Assembly: GCF_020905335.1 (NCBI RefSeq)
Contig: NZ_JAJJMN010000001.1
Coordinates: 1,922,001-1,986,000 of the forward strand
From: Flavobacterium lipolyticum
GTDB lineage: Bacteria; Bacteroidota; Bacteroidia; Flavobacteriales; Flavobacteriaceae
Direction of reading: 5' to 3'
Length of the DNA: 64,000 nt
Within the stretch, counting starts at the first letter, position 1, and the number at the start of each line of letters is the position of its first letter. The notes below the pieces were generated by a model. That model saw nothing but the letters and a program-made list of their open reading frames with translations, was not told the DNA's origin and did not search any database. Positions 17,250 to 26,619 of the stretch are shown piece after piece. The translations under genes and the position numbers were made by a program.

Positions 17250-18266
17250 ATGAAGATAATCGTTCCAATGGCGGGTCGTGGATCAAGACTTAGACCACAT
17301 ACTTTAACAGTTCCAAAACCATTAATTCCGGTTGCAGGTAAATCGATCGTGCACCGATTGGTGGAAGACATTGCCAAAATATTAAAAGAACCTATTGAAG
17401 AGGTTGCTTTTATTTTAGGAGATCCTGCTTTTTTTGGTGATGATCTTGTAGCAAGTTTAGAAGAATTGGCAGGAAGTTTAGGAGCCAAAGCTTCCATCTA
17501 CCGTCAGGATTTACCTTTAGGGACTGGACATGCGATTATGTGTGCCAAAGAATCTTTATCAGGTCCGGCAGTAATTGCTTATGCAGATACTTTGATCAGA
17601 GCCGATTTTGAATTAGATCCTTCTGCCGATGCTGTTATTTGGGTGAAACAAGTGGATCAGCCGGAAGCATTTGGTGTCGTAAAATTAAATACTAATAATG
17701 AAATTATAGAATTAGTAGAAAAACCAAAAGAATTTGTTAGTGACTTAGCAGTTATTGGAATCTATTATTTTAAAGAAGTAGGTGATTTGAAAAAGGAACT
17801 TCAGGGAGTTTTGGATAATAATATTCAAAATGGTGGAGAATATCAGATCAACGACGGAATTAAAGCCATGATGGCAAACGGTAAAGTGTTTAAAACCGGA
17901 AGTGTGGATGAATGGATGGATTGCGGAAATAAGGATGTTACCGTTGAAACAAATTCAAGAATGTTAGGGTTTTTACACAATGATGGGGAGCATTTAGTAG
18001 ATTACGATGTGAAATTGGAAAACTCAACTATCATTCCACCGTGTTATATTGGCGAAAATGTAGTGTTGAAAAACACAACAGTTGGTCCAAATGTATCCAT
18101 TGGTAAAGGTTGTCACGTTACAGACAGTACAATTAGCAACAGTTTAATACAAACTTATTCTCAAATAAAAAATGCACAGCTTGACAATGCAATGATTGGA
18201 AATCATGTGGTTTATGATGGTAAGTTTAGCAGTGTTAGCATCGGAGATTATTCAGTTTTAGAATAG
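17250..18266 (+). CDS. Sugar nucleotidyltransferase with left-handed beta-helix tail
   Basis: A 338-residue enzyme of the NTP_transferase family: the N-terminal signature MAGRGSRLRPHTLTVPKPLIPVAGKSI (a G-x-G-x-R-L dinucleotide loop followed by PKPL) binds NTP, and GTGHAI and WMDCGNK lie in the catalytic core. From about residue 255 it has hexapeptide-like repeats (CYIGENVVLKN, VGPNVSIGKGC). It probably makes an NDP-sugar from a sugar 1-phosphate for envelope glycans; which base and sugar are used cannot be told. Confidence 0.85.
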   Translation: MKIIVPMAGRGSRLRPHTLTVPKPLIPVAGKSIVHRLVEDIAKILKEPIEEVAFILGDPAFFGDDLVASLEELAGSLGAKASIYRQDLPLGTGHAIMCAKESLSGPAVIAYADTLIRADFELDPSADAVIWVKQVDQPEAFGVVKLNTNNEIIELVEKPKEFVSDLAVIGIYYFKEVGDLKKELQGVLDNNIQNGGEYQINDGIKAMMANGKVFKTGSVDEWMDCGNKDVTVETNSRMLGFLHNDGEHLVDYDVKLENSTIIPPCYIGENVVLKNTTVGPNVSIGKGCHVTDSTISNSLIQTYSQIKNAQLDNAMIGNHVVYDGKFSSVSIGDYSVLE

Positions 18267-18315
18267 ATTATCAGTTGGAATAGATTCGTTTTTGTTTAAA
18301 AATAAATTTTAAAAA

Positions 18316-19668
18316 ATGATACAAAAAGGAGTTATCGCGATTTTATTTTTCGTTTTGCTTGGCAATCCCATTTCGGTTATGGCTCAAACAGAGCCGGAAG
18401 ATATTGCTGTGGCAACCGATGAGTATCAGGATGCTTTTTATGAATCGTTGAAACAAAAAGGAATTGAAAATTATGATAAGGCCGTCATTTCATTACAAAA
18501 GTGTATCAAACTAAAACCTAATGATGCGGTGGCTTATTTTGAACTCGGGAAAAATTATCTGTCCTTAAAAGATTATCGAAGCGCGCAGGATTCGTTTGAA
18601 AAAGCGACTCAGCTTGATCCTAAAAACAAATGGTATTGGCTGGGAATTTATGATGTAAGTTTTGAAACCAAAAATTATCCTTTGGCGATTGAAACCATTC
18701 AGAAAATAATGGTTTTTGATGAAGAGTACAAAGATGATTTGATTTCGCTGTATATGATCACCAATCAGTTTGATAAAGCGTTGGTGGCGATCAATGAAAT
18801 GAATGATAAGTATGGGAAATCAGAAGATCGTGATCGCTATAGATTGCAAATCTTATCTCAGGGGAAATATCAAAATGCAGAAATTGATAACTTGATTGAG
18901 CAGATAAAGCAGCATCCAAAAGAAGAATCAAATTATGTAAATCTGATTTTTTTATATTCAAAATCAGAAGAATCAGATAAGGCGCTAAATGTTGCAAAAC
19001 AGCTGGCAAAGGAAATTCCAACTTCAGAATGGGCGCAGGTAAGTTTGTTTAAAGGGTATCTGGATTCCAATCAGGCTGATAAAGCGATTAAGGCAATGAA
19101 TGTAATTTTGGGAAGTTCAAAAATTGATTCCAAAATAAAACATCGTACCTTAAATGAGTTTTTGATCTATACGAACAAAAATCCACAGTATGCGTCAGAT
19201 TTAGAGAAAGCCATTTCCTATTTCGATAATGATCCGAATGTGGATGTGGCCAAAGAAATTGGAAAATTCTATCACAGTAAAGGTCAGTTTGAAAATGCGA
19301 TTAAATATTATGAAAAAGATTTAAAAGCCAATTCAGAGACAGACCGTGAAACTAATTTGCTTTTGCTTGAAGCGTATGCTCAGATGAAACAGTTTGAGCC
19401 AATGACAAAAAGAGCAATGAGCATGATTGAGGTTTATCCAAGTCAGCCGCAGTTTTATTACTATGCCGGTTTAGGAAATAATCAGTTAAAGCAATTTAAA
19501 AATGCAAAAACCGTTTTAGAAATAGGACTCGATTATGTGGTAGAGGACAAAACACTGGAGGCAAATTTTAATATTCAGTTGGGAGAGGCTTACAATGGAT
19601 TGGGAGATGCAAAGAAAAAAGAGGAATACTTTTTGAGGGCAAATGAATTATTGAAAAAGAAAAAATAG
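18316..19668 (+). CDS. Exported tetratricopeptide repeat protein
   Basis: A 450-residue protein with a Sec signal peptide (cleavage near VMAQ-TEPE, residue 24) followed by TPR units over most of its length, clearest at residues 60-130 (AVAYFELGKNYLSLKDYRSAQDSFEKA as a region) and 310-360. TPRs mediate protein-protein contacts; here probably in the periplasm. It lies 49 bases after the nucleotidyltransferase and ahead of two further envelope genes. Confidence 0.85.
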   Translation: MIQKGVIAILFFVLLGNPISVMAQTEPEDIAVATDEYQDAFYESLKQKGIENYDKAVISLQKCIKLKPNDAVAYFELGKNYLSLKDYRSAQDSFEKATQLDPKNKWYWLGIYDVSFETKNYPLAIETIQKIMVFDEEYKDDLISLYMITNQFDKALVAINEMNDKYGKSEDRDRYRLQILSQGKYQNAEIDNLIEQIKQHPKEESNYVNLIFLYSKSEESDKALNVAKQLAKEIPTSEWAQVSLFKGYLDSNQADKAIKAMNVILGSSKIDSKIKHRTLNEFLIYTNKNPQYASDLEKAISYFDNDPNVDVAKEIGKFYHSKGQFENAIKYYEKDLKANSETDRETNLLLLEAYAQMKQFEPMTKRAMSMIEVYPSQPQFYYYAGLGNNQLKQFKNAKTVLEIGLDYVVEDKTLEANFNIQLGEAYNGLGDAKKKEEYFLRANELLKKKK

Positions 19669-19806
19669 AGGAAAGAAAATAGAGGAAAGAGGGGGATGTG
19701 CTTATATGCTAAGATCTTGATTTTTATTTTCGACAACCTGAAACAACACTATAAACAATTAAACAGATTTTGATTTGTACAGATTCAAAATTAAAAAAGG
19801 CGGTAA

Positions 19807-20592
19807 ATGAAAAAATATATAGCGATAGCGGTATTATCCGTTTTTATGATTTCCTGTAAATCAAAGGCGGTTGCCGTGCAGAACAATACCAGCGAAGTAA
19901 AAGAAATTACGCCAAAAGAAGAAAAAAAAGTAATAGAGAATCATTATAACAATAAGTTAGATTTTTCAACGCTGTACGTAAAAGCCGGTGCACGATATGT
20001 TGACGATAAACAAAGTCAGAATGTTACCGCCGAGATTAAAATTGAAAAAGACAAACAAATTTTAGTAAGTGTTCGTTTCCTGGGTATTACTATGGCAAAA
20101 GCTTTGATTACGCCAACAGCAGTAAGCTACTACGAAAAAATAAACGGTACCTACTACGAAGGTGATTTTACAAGTTTAAGTAAATGGCTGGGAACAGAAC
20201 TGGATTACAGTAAAGTTCAGAACCTATTGGTTGGTGAAGCTTTAGATGATTTGAGAAAAGGGAAATATGCACAAACGATAGTAGATAATCTTTTTCGTTT
20301 AGAAGATGAAAAAGATTCTAATCTGAAAAAATCATTCTATTTGGATCCTGAAAAATACCTGTTGCAAAAAGAAGAGATCTCGCAGCCATCAGAAAACAGA
20401 TTCCTGCAGATTTCCTATGCCGACAGTAAGGTTTTCAATCAGGGAATACTTCCAACAAGTATTGAAATCAGTGCAATTCAGCCAAAAGGAAAAACAAATA
20501 TTAGTTTAAATTACAATACGATTTCGTTTAACGAAGAACTTTCTTTTCCTTACAGTGTGCCAAGTGGTTATAAGAAAGTTATAATTAAGTAA
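19807..20592 (+). CDS. DUF4292-type lipoprotein
   Basis: A 261-residue lipoprotein with lipobox MISCKSK (Cys18). The remainder is beta-rich and ends with ISFNEELSFPYSVPSGYKKV, the arrangement seen in the DUF4292 family, which is structurally related to LolA/LolB lipid-binding folds. The gene for the EnvC-like protein starts immediately after its stop, so the two are probably translated together. The function is not established. Confidence 0.78.
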   Translation: MKKYIAIAVLSVFMISCKSKAVAVQNNTSEVKEITPKEEKKVIENHYNNKLDFSTLYVKAGARYVDDKQSQNVTAEIKIEKDKQILVSVRFLGITMAKALITPTAVSYYEKINGTYYEGDFTSLSKWLGTELDYSKVQNLLVGEALDDLRKGKYAQTIVDNLFRLEDEKDSNLKKSFYLDPEKYLLQKEEISQPSENRFLQISYADSKVFNQGILPTSIEISAIQPKGKTNISLNYNTISFNEELSFPYSVPSGYKKVIIK

Positions 20593-20615
20593 ATTTGCAA
20601 AAAGAAAATATAAAC

Positions 20616-21869
20616 ATGCCAAAATTTCTCCTAAGCCTAATTTTTATATGTGCCACTACTTTTATGTGGGCACAAGATTCGCAACAAGAAAAACTGGAAC
20701 AGCGTAAAGCTCAGATTCAGCAGGAAATTAGAGATAATGAAAAGATGCTGCAATCGGTAAAGAAAAAAGAAAAATCGGCAGTAAATGTTTATTTAATTCA
20801 GTCCAATAAAATCAAGCTGAAAGAAAAGCTGATTAATACTACTGCAAAACAGGAAAAACTTTTGAGTAATGACATGTATATTAATCAGGTTAAGGTTAAT
20901 AAACTTAAAAAAGAACTGGAAGTATTAAAGGCAGATTATTCAAAAATGATTCTTAAATCATACAAAAGCCGATCTGAGCAAAGCAGAGCTATGTTTATTT
21001 TATCTTCAGAGAGCTTTTTACAAGCTTATAAAAGAGCACAATATTTAAAACAATATACCAATTTCAGAAAAAACCAGGGATTGGAAATTCAATCCAAAAC
21101 GGCACAGCTGGAAGACTATAATGCGAGACTGAACGGTCAGCGTATTGTGAAGAAGAAGATTATTGCTGAAAATGAAAAAGAAAAACAAAGTTTAGAAACG
21201 GAAAAGAAAGAGCAGCAAAAACTAGTTAATTCGATTAAAAAGGACAAGAACAAAATTATTGCCGATACGAGAAGCAAACAGCAGGAAGCCAAAAGAATCG
21301 ACAGACAAATTGATCGTTTGATCCGTGAAGCCATTGCAGAAGCCAACAGAAAAGCTGCCCTGGAAAGAGCAAAAGAAAATCCTGGTTCGACAGCATCTAA
21401 AACTCCGGTTTCCTCGTCTAAAATTGCATTGACTCCGGAAGGAAAAATTTTAGCTGCCGACTTTAAAGCCAACAGAGGAAAATTACCATGGCCGGTAGAA
21501 AAAGGATTTATTTCATTAGGATATGGTGATCAGCCTCACCCTCTTTATCCGACATTAACGGTGCATAATTCAGGAGTTGAGATTACAACAGAACAAGGAG
21601 CAAGTGCCCGTGCCGTATTTGAAGGAGTAGTATCGAGTGTAATTGTTTTGTCTCCAATCAACAGAGCTGTTATGATTCAGCATGGAGATTATTTTACCGT
21701 TTATCAAAACCTTAGTCAGGTTTTTGTGGAGAAAGGCGATAAAGTAAATGTAAAACAAAGTATAGGAAAAGTGAGAACCAGTGGTGACACCGGAAAAACC
21801 ATCATTAAGTTTTTGATTCTTCAAAATACATCGAATAACAATCCGGAGGGATGGTTGCAAAACAGATAA
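20616..21869 (+). CDS. EnvC-like murein hydrolase activator (degenerate M23/LytM)
   Basis: The frame opens with a TTG at 20595, but the ATG at 20616 gives a proper signal peptide (MPKFLLSLIFICATTFMWAQ), so I place the start there (417 residues). Residues about 20-260 form long charged coiled coils. The C-terminal ~120 residues are a LytM fold in which the zinc ligands look lost: the usual H..D segment reads NSGVEI, the Y-x-H segment reads YFTVYQNL and the last H-x-H reads FLILQN. This coiled coil plus inactive LytM is the EnvC pattern, activating amidases at septa. Confidence 0.85.
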   Translation: MPKFLLSLIFICATTFMWAQDSQQEKLEQRKAQIQQEIRDNEKMLQSVKKKEKSAVNVYLIQSNKIKLKEKLINTTAKQEKLLSNDMYINQVKVNKLKKELEVLKADYSKMILKSYKSRSEQSRAMFILSSESFLQAYKRAQYLKQYTNFRKNQGLEIQSKTAQLEDYNARLNGQRIVKKKIIAENEKEKQSLETEKKEQQKLVNSIKKDKNKIIADTRSKQQEAKRIDRQIDRLIREAIAEANRKAALERAKENPGSTASKTPVSSSKIALTPEGKILAADFKANRGKLPWPVEKGFISLGYGDQPHPLYPTLTVHNSGVEITTEQGASARAVFEGVVSSVIVLSPINRAVMIQHGDYFTVYQNLSQVFVEKGDKVNVKQSIGKVRTSGDTGKTIIKFLILQNTSNNNPEGWLQNR

Positions 21870-22331
21870 TAGTATTGAATGGGAGCTTTTAAATTTTCGA
21901 CTATCCGTTACTTCTATTAATCTAGATAAATATAATTTTGAAAATGGCCGTAGATGCCACAGATGAATTCCGAATTGGGCTCCAGAGGAGTCTAATAGGT
22001 ATAGCACAATTATCAAGCACGACAAATGAGCTCCAGCGGAGCGCTATGTCAGAGGTTGTTGTTTCTATTATCAGGATAAAATTTGGTAAAAATTGTATAA
22101 TCGCAGCGAAGATTTTTTTGCTTGTCAAAATGACTGGATTGCGGAAAATTTGGTATAAAAAGGGAGGGGTTAAAAGATTTACATTCCGATCCCCTGGAGC
22201 TTTTTGATACCGTGAAATTAAAATTACTATACCTATTTTGCTCTACTGGAGCAGTTTTAAAAAAAGTAATAGTCCCTTTTTAAAAAGCTTCCAAAAAGTA
22301 CAATATTAAAGTTGATTCAGGACTTAAATAG
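21870..22331. repeat. 511-base spacer with GCTCC..GGAGC palindromic words
   Basis: Four related short palindromes occur: GCTCCAGAGGAG at 21979, GCTCCAGCGGAGC at 22030-22042, CCCCTGGAGC near 22193 and GCTCTACTGGAGC at 22240-22252, several followed by AT-rich words. The open frames here have no coding character. The same word family appears at 61.87-61.98 kb. Confidence 0.65.
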
Positions 22332-22372
22332 AAAACCTTTTCACCGGAAATAGACTGGTGAAAAGGTTTTTT
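22332..22372. terminator. Bidirectional terminator between the EnvC-like and CBS genes
   Basis: Perfect 14-base arms AAAACCTTTTCACC (22332-22345) and GGTGAAAAGGTTTT (22357-22370) around an 11-base loop, with T-rich sequence on both outer sides. It serves the minus-strand CBS gene ending at 22381 and possibly plus-strand transcripts. Confidence 0.88.
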
Positions 22373-22380
22373 ATTTAAAG

Positions 22381-22800
22381 TTAATCGTATTGTTCAAGTA
22401 AATATTTCATAACATCTGTTGTCGTTACAATACCGGTAAGTTTGCCATTGTCGACAACAGGAAGTGCGTGAAATTCCTCCATAACTAAAATTTGAGCTAA
22501 ATCCCGAATACTGGTATCGGATGAAACGGTTTTTGGCTTTGAAGTCATGATTTGAGAAATACTGAGCATTTCTAAAATAGCTTCGTCAGCTTCCTCCTGT
22601 CCTTCGAACAAAGCACCAAAAGTTAGGCGATTAATATCCGTGCGGCTTATGATACCAATTACTTCTTTGCCTCTGACGATTGGGATATGTCGGATAGAGT
22701 GATGTTTTATAAGTTCAACGATTTTTTTAAGGTCGTCACTTTCACTTGCAGTAATGACGCTTTTAGTCATAATATGACTGATAGGTTCTCTCTTTTTCAT
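22381..22800 (-). CDS. Tandem CBS-domain protein
   Basis: A 139-residue cytosolic protein made of two CBS domains only: residues about 8-60 (ISHIMTKSVITASESDDLKKIVELIKHHSIRHIPIV region, ending GIISRTDI) and about 78-138 (ISQIMTSKPKTVSSDTSIRDLAQ region, ending GIVTTTDVMKYL). Such pairs bind adenine nucleotides and act as energy-sensing regulatory modules. No effector domain is fused and no partner gene is adjacent, so the target is unknown. Confidence 0.9.
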   Translation of the reverse strand: MKKREPISHIMTKSVITASESDDLKKIVELIKHHSIRHIPIVRGKEVIGIISRTDINRLTFGALFEGQEEADEAILEMLSISQIMTSKPKTVSSDTSIRDLAQILVMEEFHALPVVDNGKLTGIVTTTDVMKYLLEQYD

Positions 22801-23018
22801 AATAGGAAGTGTTGTATTATTTCTATTAAAATTGTGAAATAATCCACATAAAACAAATGACCTTTATCATGTTTTACAATTTCTCAAAATGTTGAAACAA
22901 GTAGAGTACAGGCTGAATTTTCTTTAAAAGGTGAGTTATTTTTGAAAGAAAGTGAACGAGAATACAAAAATCATCCTATTGTTCATTTGAAATTGCACCG
23001 ATTGAAATTTAAAAATAG

Positions 23019-23026
23019 TATTTTTG
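23019..23026 (+). promoter_or_regulatory. -7 promoter box almost touching the rbfA start codon
   Basis: TATTTTTG matches TAnnTTTG and ends 4 bases before the ATG at 23031. A TTG at 22993-22995 lies 23 bases upstream as a possible -33. The predicted transcript would have essentially no leader. Confidence 0.55.
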
Positions 23027-23030
23027 CAGT

Positions 23031-23423
23031 ATGGAAACAAACAGACAGAAAAAAATAGGCGGTGTCATCCAAAAAGATTTGGTTGATATTTTGCAAGGTG
23101 AAGTGCGAAAAAACGGAATCACTAATTTAGTAATTTCAGTATCCAAAGTTAGTGTTACTACAGATTTATCGGTAGCGACAGTTTATTTAAGCATCTTTCC
23201 TCAGGATAAAGCTCAAGAAACTTTAGAAGGCATAAAGTCAAATACAACTTTAATCAAACACGATTTGTCACAACGCGTGCGTTTGCAATTGCGTCGTGTA
23301 CCCAACCTGGTGTTTTTTATTGATGACTCTTTAGATTATATCGAAAAGATTGATAATGCATTATCTAACAGAGAGAACCCAATTGAAAACCGTGATCTTT
23401 TAGAAAAAAGAAGAAAATCATAA
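23031..23423 (+). CDS. rbfA: Ribosome-binding factor A
   Basis: A 130-residue KH-fold protein that binds the 30S subunit and helps 16S rRNA 5' end maturation. The opening METNRQKKIGGVIQKDLVDIL and the central ATVYLSIFP and RRVPNLVFFIDDSLDY are conserved RbfA features. The permease gene begins one base after the stop, so they are likely co-transcribed. Confidence 0.93.
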   Translation: METNRQKKIGGVIQKDLVDILQGEVRKNGITNLVISVSKVSVTTDLSVATVYLSIFPQDKAQETLEGIKSNTTLIKHDLSQRVRLQLRRVPNLVFFIDDSLDYIEKIDNALSNRENPIENRDLLEKRRKS

Positions 23424-23424
23424 A

Positions 23425-24624
23425 TTGAATTTCCCCCTTTACATAGCCAAACGTTATATTTTTAGCAGAAGTAAAAACAATGCTATCAATATCATCAATC
23501 GTATTGCCAGCATGGGAATTATTGTTGGAACGATGGCTTTGTTTGTGGTTTTGTCCGTTTTTAGCGGACTAAAGGTTTTCAGTCTTTCGTTCACCAACGA
23601 AATAGATCCTGATCTGAAAATAAGCAGCACTTACGGAAAATCATTTTTTGTAACGCCGGATCAGGAAACTCAGCTTAAAAATATTGATGGAATTGCTTCC
23701 TACAGTAAGATTATCGAAGAACGGGTTTTGTTTTTGTTTAAAGACAAACAGCTGGTAACCTACTTAAAAGGCGTTGACAAAAACTATATTGTTGTTAACG
23801 ATATCAGGAAAAAACTTTTTAACGGAGAATGGCTAAAACCGGATACCTATCAGGTGGTCATTGGTTATGGAATTGCTCGTGATTTTTCGTTAGGAATTCT
23901 TGATTTCGAAAATCCTTTACAGATATTTGCACCTAAACCAGGAAAAGGAGCGATCGAAAATCCGGAAGAAGCGTTTAATAAAACAGACGTTTTACCAGTT
24001 GCAATTTACTCCATCAGTGAAGATTTAGATTCAAAATATGTTTTTGCAGATTTGGGTCTGACGCAGGAATTACTGCTGTATAAAACAAACCAGATTTCCG
24101 GAATAGAATTCAATCTGAAAGAAAACGCCAATGAAACTGCGATCAGATCTCAGCTTGAAAAGATATTCAAAAATAAAATCACTATAAAAAACAGAGCACA
24201 GCTTAACGAATCTTTGTATAAGATGCTCAATACCGAAAACATTGTAGTGTACCTGATCTTTACACTAGTAATTATCGTAGCCCTTTTTAATTTAGTGGGT
24301 GCTTTAATTATGATGATTTTAGAGAAGAAGCACAATCTGAAAACGCTTTTTAATCTGGGAACAGAAATCACCAGTTTACGCAAAATATTCCTGCTTCAGG
24401 GAACCTTGTTAAGTGTTTTTGGAGGTATAATTGGTCTTGTTCTGGGCATCATTTTAGTATTGCTTCAACAAGAATACAATCTGATTATGCTGACACCCAC
24501 TTTGGCCTATCCGGTAGTTTTTACTTTAGAAAATGTACTTATTGTGATGGCAACTATTGTATCACTTGGTTTTGTGGCTTCTTTAATTGCCAGCAGCCGT
24601 GTGAGTAAAAAGCTTCTTGATTAG
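23425..24624 (+). CDS. LolC/LolE-type ABC transporter permease (FtsX family)
   Basis: A 399-residue inner-membrane protein with the MacB/LolC layout: one N-terminal helix (about residues 25-45), a periplasmic domain of about 220 residues, then three C-terminal helices (about 275-395) including the FtsX core. The N-terminal YIAKRYIFSRSKNNAINIINRIA matches lipoprotein-releasing permeases that extract lipoproteins for LolA. The start codon is TTG at 23425. No ATPase gene is adjacent; LolD would be encoded elsewhere. Confidence 0.85.
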   Translation: MNFPLYIAKRYIFSRSKNNAINIINRIASMGIIVGTMALFVVLSVFSGLKVFSLSFTNEIDPDLKISSTYGKSFFVTPDQETQLKNIDGIASYSKIIEERVLFLFKDKQLVTYLKGVDKNYIVVNDIRKKLFNGEWLKPDTYQVVIGYGIARDFSLGILDFENPLQIFAPKPGKGAIENPEEAFNKTDVLPVAIYSISEDLDSKYVFADLGLTQELLLYKTNQISGIEFNLKENANETAIRSQLEKIFKNKITIKNRAQLNESLYKMLNTENIVVYLIFTLVIIVALFNLVGALIMMILEKKHNLKTLFNLGTEITSLRKIFLLQGTLLSVFGGIIGLVLGIILVLLQQEYNLIMLTPTLAYPVVFTLENVLIVMATIVSLGFVASLIASSRVSKKLLD

Positions 24625-24793
24625 TATTTCTACCAGAAAAATATTACCTATATTTACCGTCTTAAAAATCTACAGCATATGATAGTTTCTGCTTAGTCCT
24701 ATTTTATTTTTAGAATAATTAGGATACTTACGTTTGTTTTTTGAGTTCAGATCGTTGCATTTGGACAAATTTTATCATTTATCTTAATTTATT

Positions 24794-26221
24794 ATGACAG
24801 AAACTACCATACAGAAAAATCTATTTTCTAAAATTTACACGACTTTAAAACAGGCTCTCCAGGGAGATGAGTCTTTTGATTATACCGCAGGAAGCATTAA
24901 AAAAGCAGTCATTTTATTAGCCATTCCGATGGTTTTGGAAATGATGATGGAATCTGTTTTTGCTCTCGTCGATTTGTATTTTGTCGGGCATTTGGAGCAC
25001 AGCAGTTTTGCAATCCAGACGGTTGGATTAACCGAATCGGTTTTAACCATTATATATTCTATTGACATCGGGTTAAGTATGGCAGCAACTGCAGTGGTAG
25101 CAAGGCGTATTGGAGAAAAAGATCCCGTCGCTGCTGCAAAAGCAGGAATGCAGGCCATCGTTATTGCATTTGTGTTAAGTATTTTTTTAAGCATTTTTGG
25201 AATTATCTATGCCAAAGATATTCTCCTTTTAATGGGAGCATCTGTAGACGCGGCCGAACATGGTTTTAGATATACCCAGATTATGATTGGTTCCAGTTTA
25301 AGTATTACACTTTTATTTCTGATTAATGGAATCTTCCGTGGTGCCGGAAATGCTGCAATCGCCATGAAAAGTCTTTGGATTGCCAATATTTGTAATATTA
25401 TTTTATGCCCGATACTAATTAATGGTTTTGCCGAAATTCCTGCACTTGGTTTACTTGGTGCTGCGATTGCCACCACTACCGGAAGAAGTATTGGTGTCCT
25501 GTATCAAATTTATCATTTGTTCTACGGAAATGGAGTTTTGAAAATTAAAATGTCCTACCTCTTACCGGATTTTAAACAGATAAATGCCTTAGTAAAAATT
25601 GCAGCACCGGGCGTATTACAGTTTGTGATCGCTTCCTGCAGTTGGATTTTTCTGGCACAGCTGGTAGCAACAACGGGAGGAGATCATGGGTCGGCAGGTT
25701 ATCAGACCGCTCTTAGAATAATGATGTTTTTTATTCTTCCGGCCTGGGGATTGAGTAATGCCGCTGCGACTTTGGTAGGACAAAATTTAGGAGCCAAACA
25801 AATTGAGCGCGCGGAGAAATCTGTTTATACTACAGCAAAATACAATGTCATCTTCATGGCGACTATTATGATCATTACCTTGTGTTTTGGAGAATATATC
25901 ATTTCATTTTTTACCAATGACGAAATGGTAAAAACCATTGCTGTTGAAGCATTACAGATTATGAGTGTAGGATTTATTTTTTACGGAATCGGGATGGTTT
26001 TGATCAACACATTTAATGGGGCGGGAGATACCTGGACACCAACAGGAATTAATTTCTTTGGATTTTGGCTGTTTCAGATTCCCCTAGCATTTGTGCTGGC
26101 AAAACATTTTAATATGGGACCAAAAGGCGTTTTCATTGCAATTCCGGTTGCTGAAACGGCTATTACTTTAGCAGGGATTTTCTTTTACAAAAAAGGAAAA
26201 TGGAAACGTGTTCAGGTGTAA
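24794..26221 (+). CDS. MATE-family multidrug/sodium efflux transporter
   Basis: A 475-residue protein with 12 predicted membrane helices in two homologous halves. Features of the MATE family include the segment PMVLEMMMESVFALVDLYFVG and ASVDAAEHGFRYTQIM in the first half and GGAGDTW-like FNGAGDTWTPTGIN in the second. It would export cationic compounds using Na+ or H+. A short hypothetical gene begins inside or just after its end. Confidence 0.92.
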   Translation: MTETTIQKNLFSKIYTTLKQALQGDESFDYTAGSIKKAVILLAIPMVLEMMMESVFALVDLYFVGHLEHSSFAIQTVGLTESVLTIIYSIDIGLSMAATAVVARRIGEKDPVAAAKAGMQAIVIAFVLSIFLSIFGIIYAKDILLLMGASVDAAEHGFRYTQIMIGSSLSITLLFLINGIFRGAGNAAIAMKSLWIANICNIILCPILINGFAEIPALGLLGAAIATTTGRSIGVLYQIYHLFYGNGVLKIKMSYLLPDFKQINALVKIAAPGVLQFVIASCSWIFLAQLVATTGGDHGSAGYQTALRIMMFFILPAWGLSNAAATLVGQNLGAKQIERAEKSVYTTAKYNVIFMATIMIITLCFGEYIISFFTNDEMVKTIAVEALQIMSVGFIFYGIGMVLINTFNGAGDTWTPTGINFFGFWLFQIPLAFVLAKHFNMGPKGVFIAIPVAETAITLAGIFFYKKGKWKRVQV

Positions 26222-26238
26222 TTTTAAGTGAAAATAGT

Positions 26239-26562
26239 ATGGAATTAATAAGTATTAGAGAGGTATTATCGCATCCGGAAAAGAATTTAGAATGGTTTTA
26301 TCTTCCTCCAAATTCTGGCGAATGGAATTTAGATACCTTAGGAATTTTTTCACTTGATAGTCGTGATTTTGCACCAGACTCGGATGAATATTTGCCAAAA
26401 CAAGTAAAAGAAAAGGGTTGGGTGGAAACATTGGATGGTGCAAGTATTGAAGATGTGGTAGAAAATGCAAAAGAAGAATTAGAAAATCCATCCATAAATC
26501 AATTGTTTGATGCATTCATTTTTTATTTTGAAAATGATGCATTTCTTGAGTTTGAGAATTAA
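26239..26562 (+). CDS. Hypothetical acidic protein (107 aa)
   Basis: The frame can begin at an ATG at 26200 inside the MATE gene, but MELISIREVLSHPEKN from 26239 is the more natural start and avoids the overlap. The product is small and acidic, with no signal or membrane segment, and contains SLDSRDFAPDSDEYLPKQVKEKGW and a Glu-rich helix. It resembles uncharacterised immunity-like or DUF7716-like proteins, but I cannot assign it firmly. A terminator follows. Confidence 0.55.
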   Translation: MELISIREVLSHPEKNLEWFYLPPNSGEWNLDTLGIFSLDSRDFAPDSDEYLPKQVKEKGWVETLDGASIEDVVENAKEELENPSINQLFDAFIFYFENDAFLEFEN

Positions 26563-26574
26563 ATGATTTTATGC

Positions 26575-26614
26575 AAAAAGAGGAAGCCATGTAAATGAAA
26601 CTTCCTCTTTTTTT
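26575..26614. terminator. Bidirectional terminator between the hypothetical gene and dusB
   Basis: AAAAAGAGGAAG (26575-26586) pairs with CTTCCTCTTTTT (26601-26612) across a 14-base loop. T-rich flanks on both sides serve the plus-strand gene ending at 26562 and the minus-strand dusB ending at 26620. Confidence 0.85.
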
Positions 26615-26619
26615 ATTTT

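Noticed and set aside
21938..22207. 89-residue open frame in the spacer after the EnvC-like gene
   Set aside because: It runs through palindromic GCTCC words, has no homology-like motif and no plausible start context; composition is non-coding.
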